NCBI GenBank assembly: GCA_017613855.1
Contig: JAGACY010000126.1
Span: 1 to 5,576 of the forward strand
DNA: 5,576 bases
Source: Pseudomonadota bacterium
GTDB taxonomy: Bacteria > Myxococcota > Bradymonadia > UBA4248
Reading direction: 5' to 3'
Part shown: piece after piece, positions 1 to 5,504 of the stretch
Layout: every line of letters starts with the position of its first letter
Position numbering within the stretch: position 1 is the first letter of the stretch
The notes under the pieces: model-generated
Databases searched by the model: none
Seen by the model: the letters and a program-made list of their open reading frames with translations, nothing else
Told to the model about the DNA's origin: nothing
Translations under genes and position numbers: made by a program

Positions 1-42
1 CAGGCAATTTGCCATAAGATAACCATGTTTTAGAGATTTTCA

Positions 43-114
43 AAGTCTATTTCCTGCTTTCGTTTGATTATCAAGTGTGCTTGATTTTTAAGAGTGAAAG
101 CAGGAAATTAACTT
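43..114. repeat. Long inverted repeat (hairpin) at the 3' end of the truncated GH5 gene
   Basis: Thirteen bases at 49-61 (ATTTCCTGCTTTC) are perfectly complementary to 96-108. A further 4 bp (43-46 with 111-114) pair after a 2x2 mismatch. The 34-nt loop holds a second hairpin, ATCAAG (70-75), loop TGTG, CTTGAT (80-85). The right arm and the loop contain the last codons and the TAA stop (90-88) of the GH5 frame. On the plus strand the inner hairpin is followed by TTTTA, so it could be a weak terminator for a gene entering from the left; on the minus strand no T-run follows. The inner stem base gains G-U pairs only in plus-strand RNA. The outermost 42 bases show only an 11-bp palindrome (3-13) and no identifiable gene. 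Confidence 0.7.
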
Positions 115-1602
115 GGCATCTATTCTTTTGCTTTTCAGTTTAGTCGTCCAAAAATAATTATGTACAGAATAGGCAACATTCTCCCACTTCTTGTCTTTTG
201 GATCCGGGAGTAAACCAATATCTCCGCGAGAACTATATCCATTGCTGGTTGCCCCATCACTGCTTACAACACCACAAAAGACACAGTCTTCTTCCATAAA
301 GACAATATGATTATCACCATTGCCTCGTATCGTTTTATAAAGGATATCATAAAAATCTGCGAGTTTGGCAGCTCTTTCCGCAGCTGTATTGCCATATTTC
401 GAATCGATCTCCGGTTCATTTACCAGATCATAACCAGCAACAGCAGAAATATCTTTATAACGATTGGATACGCGTTTCCACATCGTAACGATACTGCTGC
501 GGTACGGTTCATCCAAAAACTCTGCTTTTTCGCGATGACCTCCCGTATTCAGATTACCCTGGGCAACATGTAGATCAAAGATAACATATATTCCTCTTTT
601 TCCACATTCATCTACAATCCAATCCATGTGTTTAAACAAAATACTATCATCCTCCGACAGAAAATGACAATTCTGTTTATTCTCATCACACGACATCAGA
701 TGCGACCATTCAAACGGCACCCTTACCAGATTAACCGCCAAATCCTTAAGGGTGTCTATATCTTCTATCGATATAAAATGATCATACAACGCTTCGGATA
801 ACGCATTGACCTCAGAATCCGTAAACTTGTTGTCGTTGTGCTGAAGTCCGAAATAGATTTCCAGATTATTGACATCCGACTGAACCTCGCCTTCCTTATA
901 TTCAATGGCTTGAATCGGAAGCCCCCAAATGCTGCGACTCAACCACATGCCTAGGTTAAAACCACGCAATTGAATCTTTTGGCACTTTCCATCCGTACCC
1001 TTTGTACAAATATCCTTTCCCTCGGTGTACAAAAAAAGCGTCTGGTATGCATCGACACACTTGCCGGTTTCCGGATCACATTTCTGCCCCATGGAACACT
1101 TCGAATCTTTGCATTTGTCAGGCTCCGGCTCCGTTGGTTCACTCGGAAAAGTACAATCCCAATGACCTTCCTGACACGTGCATTCCGCCGCACCTGAAGG
1201 TTTTGCTATGCCTTCACAATCCGAAGACGGCTCATCCTCTGCAATGCAGTCACCCGTTTCCGGATCACATTGCTGTCCCGAAGGACAATTCGAATCCTTG
1301 CATTTATCCGTCTCCGGCTCTGTCGGTTCACTCGAAATAGAACATTTCCATTGACCTTCCTGACACGTGCATTCCTCTGCACCAGAAGGCTTTTCTATGC
1401 CTTCGCAGCTGCTTGTTTTTTCTGCGGCGATGCATTTCCCCGAAGCAGTATCGCAAATCAACCCTTCGGCACATGAATCCGGCTTACAGACTTCTTCTTT
1501 TGGAACCTGTGTTTTTTCATCATCACCACATCCTGATGAAAACAGACACGCTATGACTGCAATGACGGCCAATGCTTGCCTTTTCTTCAAATGTGCGTTC
1601 AT
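88..1602 (-). CDS. Cys-rich lipoprotein with a 3'-truncated glycoside hydrolase family 5 (cellulase-type) domain
   Basis: From the ATG at 1602 the protein is 504 aa. It opens with a lipoprotein signal (MNAHLKK, hydrophobic 9-21, then SSGC with Cys25; VIAC at Cys19 is an alternative lipobox). Residues 39-182 are alternating Cys-rich modules (CEGI-KPSGA-ECTCQEG-W-C and CK-C-G-CDPETG-C), a stalk. The GH5 barrel begins near 209: LRGFNLGMWL (212-221), NLVRVPFEW (291-299), IFDLHVAQGN (341-350), acid/base glutamate E396 in DLVNEPE, and SVHNYFW (479-485) matching the conserved His-x-Tyr strand. GH5 enzymes (endo-beta-glucanases, mannanases and relatives) should continue with the nucleophile Glu strand and a last strand with Trp. 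Here the protein ends about 20 residues later in an unrelated Lys/Ser-rich tail, so nucleophile and barrel closure are missing. It is likely inactive as annotated, or a remnant of a longer gene. It lies 83 bp downstream of the amidase gene, probably in one transcript. The catalytic part looks more AT-rich than the amidase gene by eye. Confidence 0.8.
   Translation of the reverse strand: MNAHLKKRQALAVIAVIACLFSSGCGDDEKTQVPKEEVCKPDSCAEGLICDTASGKCIAAEKTSSCEGIEKPSGAEECTCQEGQWKCSISSEPTEPETDKCKDSNCPSGQQCDPETGDCIAEDEPSSDCEGIAKPSGAAECTCQEGHWDCTFPSEPTEPEPDKCKDSKCSMGQKCDPETGKCVDAYQTLFLYTEGKDICTKGTDGKCQKIQLRGFNLGMWLSRSIWGLPIQAIEYKEGEVQSDVNNLEIYFGLQHNDNKFTDSEVNALSEALYDHFISIEDIDTLKDLAVNLVRVPFEWSHLMSCDENKQNCHFLSEDDSILFKHMDWIVDECGKRGIYVIFDLHVAQGNLNTGGHREKAEFLDEPYRSSIVTMWKRVSNRYKDISAVAGYDLVNEPEIDSKYGNTAAERAAKLADFYDILYKTIRGNGDNHIVFMEEDCVFCGVVSSDGATSNGYSSRGDIGLLPDPKDKKWENVAYSVHNYFWTTKLKSKRIDAKLISCFHS
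1051..1407 (-). repeat. 189-bp in-frame tandem duplication encoding Cys-rich modules
   Basis: Two copies (about 1219-1407 and 1051-1218, the second slightly incomplete) encode residues 66-128 and 129-184 of the GH5 lipoprotein. Matching words such as CTGACACGTG (1171 and 1360) and GCATTT (1111 and 1300) are exactly 189 bp apart. Each copy carries one CEGI-type module and one CKDS/CDPETG-type module joined by an SEPTEPE linker. A lone CKPDSC...GKC module (residues 39-57) precedes them. The copies are similar at DNA as well as protein level, so the duplication is fairly recent or kept homogenised. Confidence 0.85.
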
Positions 1603-1610
1603 TTTCACAG

Positions 1611-1615
1611 CTCCC
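1611..1615 (-). promoter_or_regulatory. Ribosome binding site that decides the GH5 lipoprotein start
   Basis: GGGAG on the minus strand lies 8 nt before the ATG at 1602-1600. The longer frame opens at an ATG at 1686-1684 that overlaps the amidase stop, and there is another ATG at 1629-1627. Neither has a comparable Shine-Dalgarno, and both would put 28 or 9 extra residues in front of the signal peptide. Confidence 0.75.
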
Positions 1616-1641
1616 AAACAAGTATTCATCGTTCGTACAAC

Positions 1642-1663
1642 AAAGGCAATTTCATCGGCCTTT
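1642..1663 (-). other. Weak hairpin in the amidase-GH5 gap
   Basis: The arms AAAGGC (1642-1647) and GCCTTT (1658-1663) are separated by a 10-nt loop. On the minus strand this is followed only by TGTTG, not a run of T. It could be a weak attenuator or processing point between the two genes, but with six base pairs and no U-tract it is not a credible strong terminator. It supports rather than contradicts co-transcription. Confidence 0.2.
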
Positions 1664-1685
1664 TCAGCCAATTGCACATGGCACA

Positions 1686-4600
1686 TTATTCTTTGCGGCG
1701 ACGAAGTCCTGCCAGGCCAAGCAATCCAAAAGCAATCACACCGAAAGGCAATGGGCTTGCCGGTCCCCTGTGATTGTGAACAGAGCAGGATTCCTCGCTG
1801 TGTGATACCAAAGGCGTATCGGATGCATCATTATCCGCTTGCTGACAACTGGCTTTGCCCTCTGATTCAACACAAACAGTATCCTCTTTGCATTGATTCC
1901 AATACCAGGCTTTGGAATGACATGTGACGAGACTTGTACCATCACAGTAGGTTTCCCCATCCTGACAATCTGCAGGAACAGGATCCCTGTCTGACTCAAA
2001 TGGCTCATCAGGATCGGGATCTGTCGGCTCGGGATCTGTCGGCTCGGGATTTGTCGGGTCCTCCGGATTTGTCGGGTCCTCCGGATTTGTCGGGGCCTCA
2101 GGATTTGTTGGATCCTCCGGATTTGTCGGGTCCTCCGGATTTGTCGGGTCCTCCGGATTATCAACACATGCACCATCCTTGCATTGTTTTCCATCACCGC
2201 AGCCGTTGGTAACCCATTTGCCTTCGAGACATTGCTTTAATGTATTCCCGTCAACACAAACCGATTCATTTTCCGAGCATTCTGCAGGCGGAGTACATAT
2301 AGAGCTTTCTGCCCCTTTGCCGGACAAAGCATACGCATCAGGCGTACATGCCTTATTATGCACGAGTTTATTGACGCTGCATCCTACGAGCTTTGCCCTG
2401 GCGGAAGCAGGATAAACGGCTTCAATCGGGAAACCCATAAGAATGACGTTGTCAGAAGCCAGGCCTGCCGTTTGCCCCCCCGAATAGCTCAGGATCGCGG
2501 AAGACCCATTGGGAGTAAAGAAATCCGGATATTGAACCTCGTAAATTCCATGACTTCCGTCATCAAAATTCATGTTGCCCAGTTTTGCAAATTCCCCTGT
2601 TCCCGAAAATGCAAAGACACCGGCATCATCCTGTTCTTCCGTAAACGTCGCTTTCAGAACCTGATTAAAGAATGTTTTACCCTGTTCTTTGAAAGACAAA
2701 GCCCATCCGATTTCAGAACCGGAAATCAGGAGTTTTCCGCCTGCCTTGGTATAGTTGGTCAGCCGGGACTGCATGTTCTCGGATAACACACCGGAATCAC
2801 CGGAATTTCTGCCTGCCTGGAAATCGATAATCTTGTATTTCGAAAAATCGATTTTGTCAGATTCGGCAACATCCATGAGTGCGCCATCAAAATAGAAATC
2901 TTTTCCTGCAGCTCCAAGCGCAATGCCGTGTTCTGCAGCATATTCCAGATCATTGTCTTCGAGGTTAACCCTGGCATCCCATCGTGTATAGCCATTGATA
3001 TAGAGCCCGCGTACACTCTGGTCCAAGCCGCGTACTCTCGCCGTTACTGCTGGTGACGTAAAGCCCTCGCCATTTTTGTTCAGGGCTGCAACTTTAAAGG
3101 CATAGACATGACCCGGCGTCAGATCGGGCAAGCTGATTGAGGTTTCCTTGACAACGGTTCCATCGTTCCAGGCACGCTCGTGTCCTTCGCGAAGGTTATC
3201 GATCATATAAAGTCTATACCCCTCTGCACCGGGAACGGCCTCCCACGAAACGGTGAGCTGACATGGGGAATCACCATTAATCGCACGCAAATGTGTTGGT
3301 CGAACCGGCGGAAGTCCCGCGCCCTTCACGTAGCTGCTGATGTTGCCGCCCTTCGCACTGATAGAGAAATACTGAGCAATACCGTCTGCCACGCCGCGTG
3401 CGACCGCTTCGCGGAATTGGGGGTATTGCAATGACAAGACATCCGGACGCGCAGGCGTCAGCCCTGTTTCCTGACAAACTCTTGGTGGCTGTAAATTGTT
3501 ATGAAAAGCCATTTCGACGAGTACGCTCGGCATGCTCCCGGAGAGTTCACCGAGACTTTGTCCATGGATACCAAGGGGACAAAAATTGGGGTCATAGTTG
3601 TCGTGAATACTGTCAAGACCGGCCCTATAGACGAGTTGTGAATACAGATCTGTACCCGCCTGAGGAATATCGGATGTGTACACCCAAAATCCATTCACAG
3701 TGTCACCACCGGCATCGCAATTCGTATTCGAGGCATTGGAATGCATCGAAATGTAAATATCCGCATTGGCACGATCTGCCATTTGGCGTCGTGCTGTGAC
3801 GCCGCGAACACTGCTGTCTGTCGGAGCAATATTCAAACCATAGATGGCTCGATGAAGATAATACCAGGCCTCCATTTGCCACCAGGGTTTATTGGATCCT
3901 GAGATATTCTCAATGCTTGCACTAAATTTCATCGCATCAGCAATGAGTTCGCCGGAATCTGAAGTCCTTTCTGCGGTGACTGTGCAGGGTTCATTGGCAG
4001 CACACCAGTAATTGCCAAGATCGCGAAAACGACCATACTGCTGCTGATTGACAAAGACATCGTGCGTGCCGCCTCCGTCCGTAATGGTATATTTGACCTC
4101 TGTCGGGCGATCTCCCGCTTCAGGATACCATGCCTGAATGCGCCGCCATCCGGATGTCGCGAAGGTTTTGGTCCAGGTCGCTTTGGCATTGGCTTCACCG
4201 CTATGGCGAAAATCCTTGCCATAGGTAAAGCGGTGGGAAGCATCGATGGGATCATTTTGTGTTCCGGTGCCGAAATTTCCTTCCTCACTATATCCGGCAT
4301 CACCGTTATCGATGATGACTTCCCCCTCTGTATTCATATCACTTTCACGTACCAGAACGACTTCTGCACCCATGTTTTGCAGAAGCGGAATGAGATACTG
4401 GTTGACGAACATGGCATTCGAAACGTCTTCGATGATGCCGCGCGTACCTTCATAAGAACAAACACCACGCTGCCATCCAAATGTATTGCTACTCCAGCCT
4501 ATTGCCTTGCCCTGTGTCCAGCCGTGTCCCCCCGAAACCAAAACGCGTTTTCCGGTAAGTGCACCACCATAAGGCAGTTTTTTCATCCTCGTTTGAGGAC

Positions 4601-5132
4601 GGTGCTCCGTAATTTGGCATGCCGAATCACTGTCATCCGGCAAAATGCTCTGGGTAAATTCCGGCATTAGAGGAACGAAAGCAGATTGTCCCGGCAGTCT
4701 GACTTCAAATCGAACGGGTTCGAGAATACCAAAACGCGCAACTTCACCCGTCAACATTTCTCTCTGGAAATCAGCGAGTTCTTCGTAACCGGGATTGGCA
4801 GAATCCAGGACATCTTCGAAAGAACCTTCAAAGCGAGCGATGTATTGTTTGCCATCCCAGACAATTTCCAAAAAGGTCAGATCATCGGGCAGAGGGTTAT
4901 TTCTGAACTCATCCGGAGATTTTCTGTCCTTAAGAGTAAGGTTTTTCAACAATAATCGCTTTTGACCACGGATTTGCTGCTGCTTGGCAATACCCTGATA
5001 GGCTTTTTCGAGTGCAATGCGCTGTTGTTCAATGCGATCCGGCTGCAAATCCTGGGCCTGAGCGGTTATCGGAAGAACACCGACAAGAAGAATTCCGGAC
5101 AATAAACTAAGAAATCGTGTACTGGCTTTCAT
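1686..5132 (-). CDS. Secreted multidomain N-acetylmuramoyl-L-alanine amidase with inserted golvesin-type domain, FnIII and Cys-rich stalk
   Basis: A 1148-aa exported protein expected to cleave the MurNAc-L-Ala bond of peptidoglycan. Residues 1-26 form a Sec signal peptide ending in AQA. Residues 27-190 are an unassigned N-terminal region. The zinc amidase (Amidase_3/AmiC type) starts near 195: expected ligands are H203 (SGGHG), E235 (GIIEDVSN) and H464 (ISMHSNAS), with catalytic E540 (VLVEMAFHNN). Between E235 and H464 a golvesin/xanthan-lyase-like domain is inserted (about 280-405; AWYPEAGDRPTEVKYTI, VNQQQYG, ending LIADAMKF). A fibronectin type III domain follows (about 607-700), then a Rossmann-like region resembling class I glutamine amidotransferase folds (about 705-920; AGGKLLISGSEIGW). 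Two six-Cys modules (952-989, 1056-1096) flank a NPEDPT-repeat linker. The end has C1116, a hydrophobic helix (about 1128-1143) and RRRKE, resembling MYXO-CTERM sorting tails. Family and active site are seen with confidence; anchoring and target (own or foreign wall) are inferred. It is probably co-transcribed with the GH5 lipoprotein gene downstream. Confidence 0.9.
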   Translation of the reverse strand: MKASTRFLSLLSGILLVGVLPITAQAQDLQPDRIEQQRIALEKAYQGIAKQQQIRGQKRLLLKNLTLKDRKSPDEFRNNPLPDDLTFLEIVWDGKQYIARFEGSFEDVLDSANPGYEELADFQREMLTGEVARFGILEPVRFEVRLPGQSAFVPLMPEFTQSILPDDSDSACQITEHRPQTRMKKLPYGGALTGKRVLVSGGHGWTQGKAIGWSSNTFGWQRGVCSYEGTRGIIEDVSNAMFVNQYLIPLLQNMGAEVVLVRESDMNTEGEVIIDNGDAGYSEEGNFGTGTQNDPIDASHRFTYGKDFRHSGEANAKATWTKTFATSGWRRIQAWYPEAGDRPTEVKYTITDGGGTHDVFVNQQQYGRFRDLGNYWCAANEPCTVTAERTSDSGELIADAMKFSASIENISGSNKPWWQMEAWYYLHRAIYGLNIAPTDSSVRGVTARRQMADRANADIYISMHSNASNTNCDAGGDTVNGFWVYTSDIPQAGTDLYSQLVYRAGLDSIHDNYDPNFCPLGIHGQSLGELSGSMPSVLVEMAFHNNLQPPRVCQETGLTPARPDVLSLQYPQFREAVARGVADGIAQYFSISAKGGNISSYVKGAGLPPVRPTHLRAINGDSPCQLTVSWEAVPGAEGYRLYMIDNLREGHERAWNDGTVVKETSISLPDLTPGHVYAFKVAALNKNGEGFTSPAVTARVRGLDQSVRGLYINGYTRWDARVNLEDNDLEYAAEHGIALGAAGKDFYFDGALMDVAESDKIDFSKYKIIDFQAGRNSGDSGVLSENMQSRLTNYTKAGGKLLISGSEIGWALSFKEQGKTFFNQVLKATFTEEQDDAGVFAFSGTGEFAKLGNMNFDDGSHGIYEVQYPDFFTPNGSSAILSYSGGQTAGLASDNVILMGFPIEAVYPASARAKLVGCSVNKLVHNKACTPDAYALSGKGAESSICTPPAECSENESVCVDGNTLKQCLEGKWVTNGCGDGKQCKDGACVDNPEDPTNPEDPTNPEDPTNPEAPTNPEDPTNPEDPTNPEPTDPEPTDPDPDEPFESDRDPVPADCQDGETYCDGTSLVTCHSKAWYWNQCKEDTVCVESEGKASCQQADNDASDTPLVSHSEESCSVHNHRGPASPLPFGVIAFGLLGLAGLRRRKE
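2052..2159 (-). repeat. 18-bp in-frame tandem repeat encoding NPEDPT
   Basis: Six units of 18 bp encode NPEDPT (the fourth is NPEAPT) at amidase residues 992-1027. They are followed by a shorter 15-bp-period stretch encoding PEPTD twice (about 2022-2051). The repeats are nearly identical at DNA level, so copy number can vary by slippage without breaking the frame. The product is an acidic, extended Pro-rich spacer between two Cys-rich modules, typical of surface-protein stalks. Confidence 0.9.
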
Positions 5133-5140
5133 GTCGTATT

Positions 5141-5145
5141 CCTCT
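5141..5145 (-). promoter_or_regulatory. Ribosome binding site of the amidase gene
   Basis: AGAGG on the minus strand is separated by 8 nt from the ATG at 5132-5130. This supports that start codon, which is also the one that gives a clean Sec signal peptide. Confidence 0.7.
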
Positions 5146-5183
5146 GATTGGTAGTGTTAAACCCAATATAAACGACCTGAATA

Positions 5184-5212
5184 ATTATAGTGATTTTGAA
5201 TGAATTAAACCA
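5184..5212 (-). promoter_or_regulatory. Putative sigma70-type promoter for the amidase gene
   Basis: On the minus strand a perfect -10 hexamer TATAAT lies at 5189-5184. A weak -35 candidate TGGTTT is at 5212-5207, 17 bp upstream. Transcription would start near 5177 and give a leader of roughly 45 nt before the ATG. The -10 match is strong but the -35 is poor, and the surrounding DNA is AT-rich, so a chance match is possible. A second AT-rich word, TATATT, lies a little downstream. The Bacteroidota-type -7 box (TAnnTTTG) is not seen at this position. Confidence 0.4.
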
Positions 5213-5285
5213 CTGGTGAAATGCGTAATTGAATGACAATACCTTAGGGGGGAATCTAAAGCTAAACGTAAATGGTTTTCAAATT

Positions 5286-5313
5286 AGCAGTGAGCAGTGA
5301 GCAGTGAGCAGTT
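5286..5313 (+). repeat. Heptamer tandem array 1
   Basis: Four 7-bp units read AGCAGTG three times and then AGCAGTT on the plus strand. The array sits about 75 bp upstream of the proposed -35 of the amidase gene. Short heptamer runs of this kind are known from several bacterial genomes (for example the STRR repeats of filamentous cyanobacteria) and usually arise by slippage or as part of dispersed intergenic elements. I cannot tell here whether the family is dispersed in this genome. Confidence 0.85.
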
Positions 5314-5368
5314 GGAATGCAAAACTAAAGGTGACGTCTAAAGCGAAAGGTGAATGGCATTCTTAATG

Positions 5369-5396
5369 AGCAGTGAGCAGTGAGCAGTATGCAGTT
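5369..5396 (+). repeat. Heptamer tandem array 2
   Basis: Four 7-bp units read AGCAGTG, AGCAGTG, AGCAGTA, TGCAGTT on the plus strand. The last two have drifted. The array is the core of the second copy of the larger intergenic duplication and lies 83 bp after array 1. It is non-coding on both strands as far as can be seen. Confidence 0.85.
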
Positions 5397-5476
5397 GAAT
5401 GACAATGCCTAAATGCGCTTTTAAAACGAAAACAACTCAATTCTTTAGGAATAAACTTTAGAAAGCCATACATTAG

Positions 5477-5504
5477 CTAACTGCTAACTGCTAACTGCTA
5501 ACTC
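5477..5504 (-). repeat. Heptamer tandem array 3 (inverted relative to arrays 1 and 2)
   Basis: Four consecutive 7-bp units read CTAACTG three times and then CTAACTC on the plus strand, which is a run of the unit AGCAGTT on the minus strand. It starts at the stop codon of the upstream partial gene and overlaps it by two bases. Its unit differs from that of arrays 1 and 2 (AGCAGTG, plus strand) at one position and lies in the opposite orientation, so six of every seven bases could pair with those arrays in a long stem. The array is non-coding. Confidence 0.85.

Larger units (their letters stand above)
5229..5410 (+). repeat. Degenerate intergenic direct duplication (about 82-bp period)
   Basis: Most of the 370-bp non-coding gap between the partial gene and the amidase gene is repetitive. 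The word TCTAAAGC recurs at 5255 and 5337, followed in both copies by related sequence (AAACGTAAATGG versus AAAGGTGAATGG) leading into heptamer arrays 1 and 2, so one unit of about 82 bp appears twice with divergence. A 16-bp word, TTGAATGACAATACCT at 5229-5244, recurs with one mismatch at 5395-5410, flanking the duplicated block on both sides. No ORF with coding character is visible in this stretch. The rest of the gap, 5411-5476, is AT-rich and shows no recognisable signal. Confidence 0.65.

Noticed and set aside
1..87. Group II intron 5' end or plus-strand gene at the left edge
   Set aside because: No GTGYG boundary is seen, all three plus-strand frames stop within the first 33 bases, and no family-like peptide is visible; 87 bp is too little to call.
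1621..1649. Promoter-like TTGCCT-17 bp-AATACT before the lipoprotein gene
   Set aside because: Only 4 of 6 matches in each box, and the start point near 1614 would remove part of the GGGAG ribosome binding site.
1367..1927. Plus-strand ORF of 186 codons across the gene junction
   Set aside because: It is antisense to two supported genes, and its composition (His/Pro/Ser/Cys-rich) is typical of reverse-complement coding sequence.
1934..2212. Plus-strand ORF with repeated DLSGPP units, and minus-strand ORF 1736-2197 with RQIRRT repeats
   Set aside because: Both are other-frame shadows of the 18-bp NPEDPT repeat of the amidase gene, without a ribosome binding site or domain.
2475..2481. Seven-C (coding-strand G) tract in the amidase gene as a phase-variation switch
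   Set aside because: It encodes Gly-Gly in a conserved stretch, is short for slippage, and the frame is intact; there is no evidence of variation.
4062..4670. Plus-strand ORF of 202 codons
   Set aside because: It lies wholly antisense to the conserved amidase/golvesin coding region, where residues and motifs clearly follow the minus-strand frame.
5286..5504. CRISPR array
   Set aside because: Units are 7 bp and contiguous, with no spacers, no 23-40 bp repeats and no cas genes.
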